DNA of 64,000 nucleotides from Bacillota bacterium (GCA_017577945.1 PKQS01000013.1:62001-126000), one strand, 5' to 3'. Counted from the first letter of the stretch, positions 26,328 through 35,131 are shown. The notes: a model not told the origin generated them from the sequence alone. Numbers and translations are program-made.

Positions 26328-27538
26328 GCCTGCTGGAGACTTTGCGCACGGCGCTGCAAAGCTTGCGCGTCAATGCGCTGCGCAGCCTCTTGTCCATGCT
26401 CGGTATCATCATCGGCGTGGCCGCCGTGGTGAGCGTCGTGTCGATAGGCACCGGCGGCCGGCAGCGGGTTATCGAAAACATCAACGCGCTCGGTACGAAT
26501 CTCATCGTCATCAGTCCGGCCGCGGCCCGGGGTACGGCGGGCCGGGTGCAGCAGGACCCGCAGAGCGTCTTTTCCCTGGCGATGGCCGAAGACCTGGAGC
26601 GCATCGTGCCCTACGTGCAGAACGTGGTACCGGTCGTCACCGGCCGGGCGCTGCTGGTGGCCGGCGGGGTGAACGTCAACGCGACGGTGGTGGGCGTCAC
26701 GCCGCCGTACGAAGAAGTGATGAACTACCGCGTAGCGGCGGGCCGGTTCATCACCGACTGGGACGTGGAAGAAGGGCTGCACGTGGCGGTACTCGGGTCG
26801 GCGCTGGCGGAAGACTTGTTCGAGAATGAGAACCCCATCGGCCAGGAAGTCGTCGCCGTCGTCGGCGGCCGGCGCATCCTCTTTCGCGTCGTCGGCGTCA
26901 TGGAGCCCCGCGGCCAAGCGCTGCTGGGCGACTTCGACTCCCAAATGTACATCCCCGTCACGACTATGATGGAGCGGGTGGCCAAGACCCGCACCGTGTC
27001 GTCGTTCGCGGCCCAAGCCATCTCCTCGGAACATGCCAGCGAAGCGGTGGAGCAGCTGAACTTCTTCCTCACCCGGCGCCTGGGCGACTCGCGGCGCTTC
27101 CGCATTACGAGCCAGGACCAGATGCTGGCCACGGTGAATGAAGTGACGCAAACGCTGTCGCTGGCGCTGGGCGGCATCGCCAGCATCTCGCTGCTGGTGG
27201 GCGGTATAGGAATTATGAACATCATGCTCGTATCGGTGACGGAGCGGACGCGCGAAATCGGCATTCGCAAGGCGCTGGGGGCCAAGCGCAGGACGATTCT
27301 GCTGCAGTTCCTCGTCGAGGCGGTGACGTTGTCGGCGCTCGGCGGCGTGATAGGCCTCGGGCTCGGCTGGGCGGGCGCGAAAGTCATCGGGTACTTCGGC
27401 GGCTGGAACGGCGTCGTCAGCATGGAGTCGGTGGCCGTCGCGCTGGGCTTCGCCACGGCCGTGGGCCTTTTCTTCGGCATTTATCCGGCGGCCAAAGCCG
27501 CCCGCCTGGACCCCGTGCAGGCGCTCAGCTACGAGTGA
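26324..27538 (+). CDS. MacB-type ABC transporter permease
   Basis: A 404-residue permease with the four-helix MacB topology: one N-terminal helix ([22 protein letters not shown]), a large extracytoplasmic domain (residues about 45-270), and three C-terminal helices including [21 protein letters not shown] and [11 protein letters not shown], the coupling region. MacB works by mechanotransmission: it drives periplasmic substrates out through MacA and TolC rather than pumping across the inner membrane. It is the last gene of the ECF-led operon. Confidence 0.92.
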   Translation: MSLLETLRTALQSLRVNALRSLLSMLGIIIGVAAVVSVVSIGTGGRQRVIENINALGTNLIVISPAAARGTAGRVQQDPQSVFSLAMAEDLERIVPYVQNVVPVVTGRALLVAGGVNVNATVVGVTPPYEEVMNYRVAAGRFITDWDVEEGLHVAVLGSALAEDLFENENPIGQEVVAVVGGRRILFRVVGVMEPRGQALLGDFDSQMYIPVTTMMERVAKTRTVSSFAAQAISSEHASEAVEQLNFFLTRRLGDSRRFRITSQDQMLATVNEVTQTLSLALGGIASISLLVGGIGIMNIMLVSVTERTREIGIRKALGAKRRTILLQFLVEAVTLSALGGVIGLGLGWAGAKVIGYFGGWNGVVSMESVAVALGFATAVGLFFGIYPAAKAARLDPVQALSYE

Positions 27539-27824
27539 GAAAAAATCCTCGCTTTTTCCTCAGGAAAAAGAAGGAGAAACTTCCGGAAGGCAGAATAGAC
27601 GTGTTAGCATGCTTCGAGCATGCCCTGGACGATCACGTTCCGGCCAACCCTTGGCAGGGAAGGAGGTGCACCCCGAGGTGGCCGCGGTTGGTGCGGACGT
27701 GGTCACGGCTTCCCGACGGTGGACGAGGATGAAAGGAAACAAGGACACTTTCATCCGGGAAGTCCCCCCGACGGACGCCGGTCCAGGCAACGAAAAAACA
27801 CAACAACTGAGGGGGATTTTCCAC
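27539..27824 (+). other. 286-base leader upstream of second outer-membrane protein
   Basis: It contains two hairpins, CTTTTTCC-TCA-GGAAAAAG (27552-27570) and GCATGCT-TCG-AGCATGC (27607-27623). A full Shine-Dalgarno-like AAGGAGGTGCACCCC at 27660 matches the element in the 18186 leader. A GTG at 27678, 9 bases beyond it, is in frame with the downstream gene and would add 49 residues before the signal peptide. No promoter was convincing. Confidence 0.45.
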
Positions 27825-29057
27825 ATGCGTAAGTCTCTTGCTTTGGCGCTCGTGCTCGTGTTCGTGATCACGGGTGCTGCGTTTGCGGCTACGCCGAGCT
27901 TCTCCGGCAACATCAGCGTGACGGCCGAGTCGGAGGACGGCTTCACGGGCTCGTTCACGATCACGCCTTCGTTCCGGACGGATATGGACATCGCCGAGAA
28001 GGGCGAGACTTGGCAGGTTGACGTGCGCGTGCGCGCCACGTGGGACCCCAAGGATACGGATTCCGTGAACATCGCCATCAACCGGTACCGCGGTATCTTC
28101 AACGGCGAAGGCTTCACCGCTACCATCGCCCGCAACTACAGCCTGGGCAATATCGATACGCCGTTCGCGGCGATTCGCCAGAACAGCAATCCGTCCGACG
28201 AGGACAAGAATCCCCTTGACCAGATTCGCGTGAGCGCGGACCTAGGCGGCATCGCCATCGCCACGCAGCTTGTCAGCGGCAGCGACTTGTTGAAGGTGCG
28301 CGCGCAGACGTCCGTGGACAACTTCACCATTGGCGCCGGTGCGGAGCTCAACCTGAAAGACCTGGAGAAAAGCAACTACGCCGGCTACGTCACCACTTCG
28401 TTTGGTGACCTCATCAGCAGCGCCCAGGTGCTGTTCGGCTCGTTCAACGATACCTTCAAGACCGCCGTTGGCGCTACGATCAAGCCGACGGAGCAGCTGA
28501 GCGTCGACGTTCGGTATGCCACCGAGAAGGTCGGCAACGCCACCAAGGGCTACTACGTGGGCGGCACGTTCACGGAGGGCCTGCTCCAGGCCAAGGCCTC
28601 GATCGCTGAAGAGGACACCACGATCAGCTCTTCGTTCGTGTATCGTGGTTCCGAGAACAACGTGGCGTTCGGCGACCTGTTCAGCGATGACTACTGGGCG
28701 GACAACGTGGCTCCTGCGTTCGGTGTGTTCTACACCTCCAAGGAGTCCGCGGCTGATCCGACCATCGAGCTGAAGGGCGTCTTCGCGACGGCCGACAACT
28801 TCGTCGCTCGGGCCAGCATCAAGCTGGAAGGCTCGAAGAATGATATTTCGGCCGAAGCCAAGCTGGGCCTGACCGAGAAGGTCACGCTCCGTCCGTACTT
28901 CTCGAAAGAAATGATTAAGAAGGATCAGACCACCTACGGCTTGGACGTGGAGTACGCCATCAGCGACAACTCCAGCATCACGGTCACCGCTGAGCGGTCT
29001 GAGGAGCCGAACAAGGAAGAAGACCTGCTGAAGGTCGTCTACAGCATCGACTTCTAA
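27825..29057 (+). CDS. predicted outer-membrane beta-barrel protein
   Basis: A 410-residue secreted protein. The signal peptide is MRKSLALALVLVFVITGAAF with cleavage after AFA. The mature part is rich in alternating strand patterns (FSGNISVTAESEDGFTGSFT, GYYVGGTFTEGLLQAKASI, VTLRPYFSKEM) and ends VVYSIDF, a C-terminal phenylalanine signal. Codon choice is less GC-extreme than in the neighbours, which suits an abundant protein. The ATG at 27825 has GAGGGGG upstream. A strong terminator follows. It differs in sequence from the 18186 protein but has the same architecture. Function is unknown; a porin is likely. Confidence 0.75.
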   Translation: MRKSLALALVLVFVITGAAFAATPSFSGNISVTAESEDGFTGSFTITPSFRTDMDIAEKGETWQVDVRVRATWDPKDTDSVNIAINRYRGIFNGEGFTATIARNYSLGNIDTPFAAIRQNSNPSDEDKNPLDQIRVSADLGGIAIATQLVSGSDLLKVRAQTSVDNFTIGAGAELNLKDLEKSNYAGYVTTSFGDLISSAQVLFGSFNDTFKTAVGATIKPTEQLSVDVRYATEKVGNATKGYYVGGTFTEGLLQAKASIAEEDTTISSSFVYRGSENNVAFGDLFSDDYWADNVAPAFGVFYTSKESAADPTIELKGVFATADNFVARASIKLEGSKNDISAEAKLGLTEKVTLRPYFSKEMIKKDQTTYGLDVEYAISDNSSITVTAERSEEPNKEEDLLKVVYSIDF

Positions 29058-29083
29058 GCCCGTTGGCCGGAAACGAAATAAGC

Positions 29084-29118
29084 AAGAGCCTCCGGCGAGA
29101 AGCCGGAGGCTCTTTTTT
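29084..29118 (+). terminator. strong intrinsic terminator
   Basis: AAGAGCCTCCGGC-GAGAA-GCCGGAGGCTCTT is a perfect 13-bp stem with a 5-base loop, running into TTTTTT. It ends transcription after the outer-membrane protein gene. The minus-strand XRE gene ends 31 bases further on. Confidence 0.9.
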
Positions 29119-29149
29119 CATTTGCTTTCGCTGCTGCTTGTCGTCGACC

Positions 29150-30034
29150 TCAAGGAGTTGCTTCCCAGCGGATCGCCGGGGCCGCGACGAGAGGGATCGG
29201 GCGGGCATAGGCGGAGGCGGCCCACAGATGGCCGGAGTCGAGAGCGAGCGTCGCCAGGGTCCACAAGTATTCGGCAAGGAATGCTGGGTCTCGTTCCGTG
29301 CCCGCACCGTACGGGAAGAAGCCGTTCAATCCGCGTCGCAGACGGTTCGCTTCGACGAAATCGCCGAGCGACTCGCAGAGGCACGCGAGGCGTTGGGCGG
29401 TCGCGTGCCGGACGAGAGGGCACGCTGTCTCGTGGAGCAGCGTTTCCCATGTGCGAATTGCGTCTCGAATTCGCCCGGCTCGCCGGTATGCCTCGCCGAG
29501 CCAGTAGCGAGTGAGATCCTGATCGGCTCGCGAGGTGGAACTCAGAGCGCTCGTGAGGAGCTCCACGGCACGGGTGGTCTGTCCTTCTTTGAGTGCAACG
29601 AGAGCCTCAAAGCGTCCATAGCGCGCAACGGCGCCCGGCGTAGCCACGACGTCGAGAACGACCTCGGATGGCAAAACCCCCGGCTTGTCCAGCAGCTCGG
29701 GTAGTTTCGCCAAGATTCGGCACGCGTATTCCGGCCCCTGAAGCACGACGGCCGCATCGGCCACGTCGAGGAGCGCGAGCGTAATATGCTCTGGGTCGGC
29801 TAGAGCGAGCAACTCGGCCGGGCGTACGTCCAGCCTTGCGGCGATGTGGAAGAGGGAGTCGACGGACGCGGTAGCATAGCCGTTTTCAATTTGACTAATG
29901 AATCCTTTCGTCAGCGCCGGGGCGCCCAGCTGGGCTTGCGTGAGCCCTCGGCGACGGCGCAGCTCGCGAACTCGTTTTCCGAGAAGCCGGGGCCAGGCTG
30001 CGGTGCGAAGCGGGGATGGCGTACGTCTCTGCAT
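29150..30034 (-). CDS. XRE-family regulator with TPR-like C-terminal domain
   Basis: A 294-residue regulator. The N-terminal HTH is RVRELRRRRGLTQAQLG, then GFISQIENGYATASVDSLFHIAARL. The rest is helical with TPR-like pairs (ARYGRFEALVALKEGQTTRAVELL; YWLGEAYRRAGRIRDAIRTWETLL), as in Rgg/PlcR/Rap-type regulators that often bind peptides. ATG at 30034 is favoured because GGGAGGTG lies 6 bases upstream; a GTG at 30043 overlaps that site. Codon use is a little less GC-rich than the neighbours. No obvious target gene is adjacent. A peptide signal is possible but not shown. Confidence 0.82.
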   Translation of the reverse strand: MQRRTPSPLRTAAWPRLLGKRVRELRRRRGLTQAQLGAPALTKGFISQIENGYATASVDSLFHIAARLDVRPAELLALADPEHITLALLDVADAAVVLQGPEYACRILAKLPELLDKPGVLPSEVVLDVVATPGAVARYGRFEALVALKEGQTTRAVELLTSALSSTSRADQDLTRYWLGEAYRRAGRIRDAIRTWETLLHETACPLVRHATAQRLACLCESLGDFVEANRLRRGLNGFFPYGAGTERDPAFLAEYLWTLATLALDSGHLWAASAYARPIPLVAAPAIRWEATP

Positions 30035-30089
30035 GCGTGTCACCTCCCATTACGCGCAATAGGCAAACATAAGTGCGAAGAGTAAGACT

Positions 30090-30118
30090 ATGGTACACCA
30101 ACCATGCAAAAAGTACAA
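30090..30118 (-). promoter_or_regulatory. promoter and inverted repeat upstream of XRE regulator
   Basis: On the minus strand TTGTAC (30118-30113), 17-base spacer and TACCAT (30095-30090) form a moderate sigma-A promoter. The inverted repeat ATGGT-N6-ACCAT (30090-30105) covers the -10 box, a natural place for autorepression by the XRE protein. Confidence 0.45.
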
Positions 30119-30354
30119 TAAACCGCAACGTCGTCGTCCAATTCAGGGCATTACGTACTCGCAGCCTGGCAAGCGCGGCGCGTTTCAAGAAAAACTTCGG
30201 AAAACGCCATAGAGGCGCCGGGAGCGGCGGGGACGATTGGCGTAAAATGGGAGAGGCAGGAGGCTTCGTGTCTTCCTAGAACGCTTAGCGGTAGCGCCGG
30301 TGGCACGAGTACGCGCTCTGGAGGCCGGCTAGGATAAAGAAGGCAGGGATAGCA
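30119..30354. other. intergenic stretch, nothing further recognised
   Basis: Rest of the roughly 320-base gap between the XRE regulator and the peptidase operon. It is more AT-rich than the neighbouring coding DNA. No tRNA, terminator or conserved element was recognised, and no convincing promoter for the downstream operon. Confidence 0.4.
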
Positions 30355-31101
30355 TTGCAGCCAGTCATCGGCATCACATGCGGTCACATGACGCGGGATG
30401 TGGAGGACCGTTATTACGTGCTCACGGCCAACATCCACGCCGTGGCCGAGGCCGGCGGCGTGCCGGTTTTGATTCCGAACGCGGGTGATGAAGACAAGCT
30501 CGCGGCTGCGCTGGACTTGGTGGACGGGCTCTATTTGCCCGGCGGCAACGACGTGGACCCGCACTTGTACGGCGAAGAGCCATTGCGGGGCATGGGCGAA
30601 TTTGATCCGGACTGGGATGCGCTGGACGTAACGGCGGCCAAGATGGCGCTGGAGCGGGGCTTGCCCATTTTGGCCATCTGCCGCGGCGTGCAGGTCCTCA
30701 ACGTGGCCGCGGGCGGCACGCTATACCAGGACATTCCGAGCCAAATCCCGGGATCGCTGAAGCACCGGCAAGAAGGGCCGCGCTGGGCGGCCAGCCACGG
30801 GATTCGGCTGGAGCCGGACAGCCGGCTGGCGCGCCTGTTCGGCACGACGTCGCTGCGGGTCAACAGCTTCCATCACCAAGCCGTCAAAAACGTCGCGCCC
30901 GGCTTTCGGGCCACGGCCAAGGCGCCCGACGGCGTCGTGGAAGCCATCGAGCGCGTCGAAGGGCCTTTCGTGGTAGGCGTGCAGTGGCATCCGGAGCTGA
31001 TGGTCTCCCGCGACCCAACGCACCGGGTGCTGTTCTCGGCGTTCGTGGAGGCGGCCGCGGCCCGGGCGGCGAAGAACCCGAAAGGTTCGGCCCACCGCTG
31101 A
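30355..31101 (+). CDS. class I glutamine amidotransferase-like gamma-glutamyl peptidase (C26, PuuD-like)
   Basis: A 248-residue peptidase C26 protein. Such enzymes hydrolyse gamma-glutamyl bonds, for example gamma-glutamyl-GABA or gamma-glutamyl peptides. The nucleophile elbow is ILAICRGVQ with C109, preceded by GLYLPGGNDVDPHLYGEE. The histidine/glutamate pair is in VQWHPEL near residue 220. The TTG start has AGGCAGGGA upstream. The two following genes encode other peptidases for D- or unusual peptides, so the cluster may recycle peptidoglycan or poly-gamma-glutamyl peptides. The substrate is not determined. Confidence 0.88.
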   Translation: MQPVIGITCGHMTRDVEDRYYVLTANIHAVAEAGGVPVLIPNAGDEDKLAAALDLVDGLYLPGGNDVDPHLYGEEPLRGMGEFDPDWDALDVTAAKMALERGLPILAICRGVQVLNVAAGGTLYQDIPSQIPGSLKHRQEGPRWAASHGIRLEPDSRLARLFGTTSLRVNSFHHQAVKNVAPGFRATAKAPDGVVEAIERVEGPFVVGVQWHPELMVSRDPTHRVLFSAFVEAAAARAAKNPKGSAHR

Positions 31102-31153
31102 CTCGGAGCCGGCGGTGCGGGAAAGCCACGGGCAAGCGGCGGGAGTGAACCGT

Positions 31154-32437
31154 ATGGAGGCGGGCAAGCTAGGGCGTACGGCGCCTGGCGTCGGCGCCCG
31201 CCCGCGGGCGCACGAAGTGCCCGGCCTATTCCTGGGCCGGCTGCCGCGCGGGCCGCAAAACGCCATCACCGACGTGCCGGGCGTGCGCGTCGGTCACAGC
31301 ACCATCATCGAGGGCGAAGGGCCGCTCTTACCGGGTCGCGGACCCGTCCGGACCGGCGTGACGGCCATCTTGCCTCACGGGGGCAACGTCTTCGCCGAGA
31401 AGGTGCCGGCCGCGGTGCACGTCATCAACGGCTTCGGCAAAGCGACGGGACTCGTGCAGGTGATGGAGTGCGGCGTCCTGGAAACGCCCATTTTGCTCAC
31501 CAACACGCTGAACGTGGGCCGGGTGGCCGACGCGCTCATCGACCACATGCTGGCCGCCAACCGAGAAATCGGCATTACCACCAGTACAGTCAATCCTGTC
31601 GTCGCCGAGTGCAACGACGGGTACTTGAACGACATCCAGGGGCGGCACGTGGGCGCCAAGCACGTGGCTGAAGCGCTGCGCGCGGCCCTGGCGGGGGGAC
31701 CGGTCGCGGAAGGCGCCGTGGGCGCGGGGACGGGCATGTCGGCCTTCGGCTGGAAAGGCGGCATCGGCACCGCGTCTCGACTCGTCCGGCGTCCCGGGGT
31801 GCTGGCCGGCCGCGACGGCGCGCGCTGGGAAGACGCCGCCGAGGACGGCGGCGTGCGCTTGCAGGACGACGCGGGTGGTGGCGGCGCCGCGGCGATCCGT
31901 CCCCGGGACTACTACGTTCTCGGCGCGCTGGTGCTGAGCAACTTCGGCGCCCCGGAAGATTTGACCGTGGGCGGCTGGCCCGTGGGGCGCTTCCTGCGGC
32001 CGCCGTCGCCGCAGCCGGACGGGGCCGGCTCGGTGGTCGTCGTTCTGGCCACCGACGCGCCGCTGGATGCGCGGCAGCTGCGGCGCGTGGCCGAGCGAGC
32101 GGTGGTCGGCATCGTGCGCTGCGGCGGCCGCCTGCACCACGGCAGCGGCGACTTTGTCATCGCCTTCTCCACCGCTTACCGTATCGCCCACACCTTCGCC
32201 GCTCCCCAAGAGCGCCCGGCCGCCGGCGTGCCGGTGTTGCCCTTTGATCCGGTGCAGCTCGTGCCGGACGATCACCCGCTCATGGCGGACTTGCTGGCGG
32301 CCGCCGGGGAGGCCACGGAAGAAGCGGTGCTGAATTCTATGTTTCAAGCTCACACCGTCGTCGGCCGCGACGGCCACGTGCGGGAGGCGCTGCCCGTGGA
32401 CGAGGTGGCTCGCCTTATCGCCCGCTGGACCGCCTGA
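31154..32437 (+). CDS. P1-family (DmpA-type) aminopeptidase
   Basis: A DmpA/BapA-type N-terminal nucleophile hydrolase of about 427 residues, a family that includes L-aminopeptidase/D-Ala-esterase-amidase and beta-peptidyl aminopeptidases. The start is ITDVPGVRVGHSTI. The autoprocessing and nucleophile region is GAGTGMSAFGWKGGIGTASR, in which the serine of GTASR becomes the N-terminal nucleophile after self-cleavage. ATG at 31154 has GGGAG 8 bases upstream; a GTG at 31115 would add 13 residues. The segment after the cleavage site carries a Gly/Asp-rich insertion. It sits between two other unusual peptidases. Confidence 0.88.
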   Translation: MEAGKLGRTAPGVGARPRAHEVPGLFLGRLPRGPQNAITDVPGVRVGHSTIIEGEGPLLPGRGPVRTGVTAILPHGGNVFAEKVPAAVHVINGFGKATGLVQVMECGVLETPILLTNTLNVGRVADALIDHMLAANREIGITTSTVNPVVAECNDGYLNDIQGRHVGAKHVAEALRAALAGGPVAEGAVGAGTGMSAFGWKGGIGTASRLVRRPGVLAGRDGARWEDAAEDGGVRLQDDAGGGGAAAIRPRDYYVLGALVLSNFGAPEDLTVGGWPVGRFLRPPSPQPDGAGSVVVVLATDAPLDARQLRRVAERAVVGIVRCGGRLHHGSGDFVIAFSTAYRIAHTFAAPQERPAAGVPVLPFDPVQLVPDDHPLMADLLAAAGEATEEAVLNSMFQAHTVVGRDGHVREALPVDEVARLIARWTA

Positions 32438-32475
32438 GCGGCGCGGACAGGCTCGGCAACCGAGGAGGAACCCGG

Positions 32476-33294
32476 ATGAAAGTTTACATTTCCGTCGACA
32501 TGGAAGGCATCGCCGGCATCGTCAGCTGGAAGCAGGACGAGCCGGAGCACCGCATGATTACCCGCCGCCTGATGACGGGCGAAGCCAACGCGGCCATCGA
32601 GGGCGCGCTGGCGGCCGGCGCCACCGAAATCGTGGTGGGCGACTCGCACAACACGATGATCAATCTGATTCCCGACGAGCTGCGGCCCGAGGCGCGGCTG
32701 GTCAGCGGCAGCGGGCGGCCGCTGAGCATGGTGGACGGCGTGGACGAGACGTTCGACGGCGTCGTCTTCGTCGGGTATCACTCGGCCATGGGCACGAAGG
32801 ACGGCGTGCTGGACCACACGTATTCGTCTTCGACGGTGGCGGAAGTGCGCATCAACGGCGTTCGCGTCGGCGAGATCGGCATCAACGCCGGCGTGTGCGG
32901 CTATTTCGGCGTCCCCGTCGTCTGCGTGGCGGGCGACCAGGCGGCGGTGGAGGAGGCCAAGGCGCTGCTGGGCGACCGGCTGGTGACGGTGGCGGTCAAG
33001 CAAGGCATCGGCCGGGTGGCGGCCAACTCGCTGCATCCGGAGGTGGCGCGGCAGCGCATCCGCGAGGCGGTAAAGGAGGCTCTGACGAAGCCCGACAAGC
33101 CGCAGCCGCTGAAGTTCAGCGCGCCGGTCGAGTGGGAGATTCGCTTCCTGAACAGCATGATGGCGCACTACGCCACGCTCATACCGGGCGCGGAGCGGGT
33201 GGACGGCGTGACGGTGCGCTTCCGCCACGACGACTATCTGGTGGGCTTCAAGGCGTTCCGGGCCATGGTCACGCTGGCCTACAGCGCCTTGTAA
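32476..33294 (+). CDS. D-aminopeptidase DppA-like (M55)
   Basis: A zinc D-aminopeptidase of the M55/DppA family, 272 residues. In Bacillus DppA cleaves D-Ala-D-Ala and D-Ala-Gly-Gly and forms a decamer. Metal-binding and catalytic motifs visible are SVDMEGIAG (residues 6-14), GDSHNTMINL, GYHSAMG, HTYSS and the nearby GEIGINAGVCGYFGVPV. ATG at 32476 follows GAGGAGGAAC. Together with the C26 and P1 genes it forms a group aimed at D-amino-acid or gamma-linked peptides, probably from peptidoglycan turnover. It lies upstream of the t6A genes. Confidence 0.92.
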   Translation: MKVYISVDMEGIAGIVSWKQDEPEHRMITRRLMTGEANAAIEGALAAGATEIVVGDSHNTMINLIPDELRPEARLVSGSGRPLSMVDGVDETFDGVVFVGYHSAMGTKDGVLDHTYSSSTVAEVRINGVRVGEIGINAGVCGYFGVPVVCVAGDQAAVEEAKALLGDRLVTVAVKQGIGRVAANSLHPEVARQRIREAVKEALTKPDKPQPLKFSAPVEWEIRFLNSMMAHYATLIPGAERVDGVTVRFRHDDYLVGFKAFRAMVTLAYSAL

Positions 33295-33315
33295 TGCGCC
33301 CGGGAGGTGGCGGCC

Positions 33316-33891
33316 ATGGCGGATGAGCGGCAGGCGGCGCCGGCCTGGGCCGTCGTCGTCCGGGACGAGGCGGCGACGCGGCGCCTGGCGGCGCTGCTGG
33401 GCAAGATCGTGGCGCCGGACGCGGTCATCGTGCTGGAGGGCGACCTGGGCGCGGGCAAGACGACCTTCGTCAAAGGCCTGGCGGAAGGGCTCGGCATCGA
33501 TCCCGACGAAGTCAGCAGCCCGACTTTCACGCTCATCCACGAGTACGAAGGAGCTGTGCCTTTGTATCACTTCGACGTGTACCGGCTGAACGACCCGCTG
33601 GAGTTCCTCGACCTGGGCGTCGAGGAATACTTCGCGGGCCTGGGCGTGTCGGTCATCGAGTGGGGCGGGCGCTTCCGCAGCCAGCTGCCCGCGGAGCGGC
33701 TGGAGATCCGCATCGAGCGAGCGGACGAGCCGGGGGATGCAGGCAGAGACCCGGGCGCCGGCGGCCGGCAGGACGACACCATGCGGCGCATCGCCTTTTG
33801 GCCGCTGGGCGCGCGGCCGGTCGCGTGGGTGGAGCAGCTGGCCGCAGCCTGGGGAAAGGAGGGCGCGGGCGGTGCTGGTGCTCGCGCTTGA
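33316..33891 (+). CDS. tsaE: tRNA t6A37 biosynthesis ATPase TsaE
   Basis: TsaE is the small ATPase that supports the TsaB-TsaD complex in making N6-threonylcarbamoyladenosine at position 37 of tRNAs reading ANN codons. Walker A is EGDLGAGKTTFVKG near residue 40, followed by SPTFTLIHEYEG and FDVYRL, and a YFAG-SVIEWGGRF Walker B-like region. At 191 residues it is longer than usual because of a C-terminal tail of about 45 residues. ATG at 33316 follows CGGGAGGTGG. It overlaps tsaB by 20 bases. Confidence 0.93.
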   Translation: MADERQAAPAWAVVVRDEAATRRLAALLGKIVAPDAVIVLEGDLGAGKTTFVKGLAEGLGIDPDEVSSPTFTLIHEYEGAVPLYHFDVYRLNDPLEFLDLGVEEYFAGLGVSVIEWGGRFRSQLPAERLEIRIERADEPGDAGRDPGAGGRQDDTMRRIAFWPLGARPVAWVEQLAAAWGKEGAGGAGARA

Positions 33892-34651
33892 CACGTCCAC
33901 CGCGACGGGCGGCGTCGCGCTGGTGGAAGACGGGCGGCTCTTAGGCGAGTACGTGCTGGACGTGCAGCGCACTACCCATTCGGAGCGGCTGCTGCCCGCG
34001 GTGGAGCGGGTGCTTCAGGACGCCGGCCTTGGTCCGGGGAGGCGGCCCGACGGCGTCGCGGTGGCGCTGGGGCCGGGATCCTTTACGGGCCTGCGCATCG
34101 GCGTTATGACGGCCAAGGCGTTCAGCTACGCCTGGCGAGTGCCCGTTGTCGGCGTGTTGACGCTGGAGGCGCTGGCGTACCAAGCCAGCGGCGCGACGCC
34201 GCTGGCGTGCCCGATCATGGACGCCCGCAACGGCAACGTGTTTACGGGGCTGTACGACGTGCGGGGGCCGGAGCCGGTGGCGGTGGCGGCGCCGGCCTTG
34301 CGGCCCGCTCGCGACTGGTTCGGGAAGCTGGCGGACGGTCGCTGGCGGGAGGAAGCGGCCGCGGCAACGCCGGCGGGCATGGAAGGGGACTGGATGAACG
34401 GAGCGGTGATGTTCTGCGGCGACGGCGTGCCCCTGTACTGGGACGACATTGTGCAGGCGCTGGGCGAGCGGGCGCGGCGACCGGCGCCGGGTTTTGAGCT
34501 GCTGCGGACGGGCGCCGTGGCCATGCTGGGCGCGGCGCGCCTCGCCCGGGGCGAGCGGGACGACCCCATGCGGCTGGCGCCGGCGTACCTGCGCGAATCG
34601 GAGGCTGAGCGGAAATGGGGAGCTCGCAGCAGAAGGCCATCTCCGTCGTGA
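33872..34651 (+). CDS. tsaB: tRNA t6A37 biosynthesis protein TsaB
   Basis: TsaB is the inactive ASKHA-fold partner of TsaD. The N-terminus is LALDTSTATGGVALVEDG, followed by HSERLLPAV, VALGPGSFTGLRIGVMTAK and a MDARNGNVFTGLYD segment, all typical. The 259-residue length is slightly above the family norm. GTG at 33872 lies inside tsaE and has AAGGAGGG 8 bases upstream. The C-terminal end overlaps rimI by 37 bases. It is part of the tsaE-tsaB-rimI-tsaD cluster common in Bacillota. Confidence 0.93.
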   Translation: MLVLALDTSTATGGVALVEDGRLLGEYVLDVQRTTHSERLLPAVERVLQDAGLGPGRRPDGVAVALGPGSFTGLRIGVMTAKAFSYAWRVPVVGVLTLEALAYQASGATPLACPIMDARNGNVFTGLYDVRGPEPVAVAAPALRPARDWFGKLADGRWREEAAAATPAGMEGDWMNGAVMFCGDGVPLYWDDIVQALGERARRPAPGFELLRTGAVAMLGAARLARGERDDPMRLAPAYLRESEAERKWGARSRRPSPS

Positions 34652-35112
34652 TTGAGCCCATGCGCGTCCGGGACATCGGCGCCGTGCTGGAAGTGGAGAA
34701 GCTGTCGTTTCCGACGCCGTGGTCGCGCGCCGCGTTCTTGTCGGAGTTGCTCAACAACGAGAAGGCGTACTACCTGGTGGCGCGCGATCCGGCGAAGAAG
34801 GGGCCCTTCCCGTGGAGCCCGGCGCTGGTGGTCGGGTACATCGGTGCCTGGATCTTGTTTGACGAGGGGCACATTACCAACGTCGCCGTGCACCCGGACT
34901 ACCGGGGCCAGGGCATCGGCCGCAAGCTGATGGAGGCCATCGAAGAAGTGTGCGCGGCGCGGGGCGTGAAGCGCATGACGCTGGAGGTGCGCCAGTCCAA
35001 TCTCATCGCCCAGCGGCTGTATCGCAGCCTGGGCTACGTGGCCGTCGGCGTCCGCCCCGGGTATTACCAGGACAACAACGAAGACGCGCTCATCATGTGG
35101 AAAGAATTGTAG
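34615..35112 (+). CDS. rimI: ribosomal protein S18-alanine N-acetyltransferase RimI
   Basis: A 165-residue GNAT acetyltransferase that acetylates the N-terminal alanine of ribosomal protein S18. The acetyl-CoA loop is VHPDYRGQGIGRKLMEA, preceded by ITNVAV, and followed by LEVRQSNLIAQRLYRSLGY, all diagnostic of RimI. ATG at 34615 is inside the 3' end of tsaB. The position between tsaB and tsaD is the usual one. Confidence 0.92.
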   Translation: MGSSQQKAISVVIEPMRVRDIGAVLEVEKLSFPTPWSRAAFLSELLNNEKAYYLVARDPAKKGPFPWSPALVVGYIGAWILFDEGHITNVAVHPDYRGQGIGRKLMEAIEEVCAARGVKRMTLEVRQSNLIAQRLYRSLGYVAVGVRPGYYQDNNEDALIMWKEL

Positions 35113-35131
35113 CGAGGTCGCAGGAAGGGAA

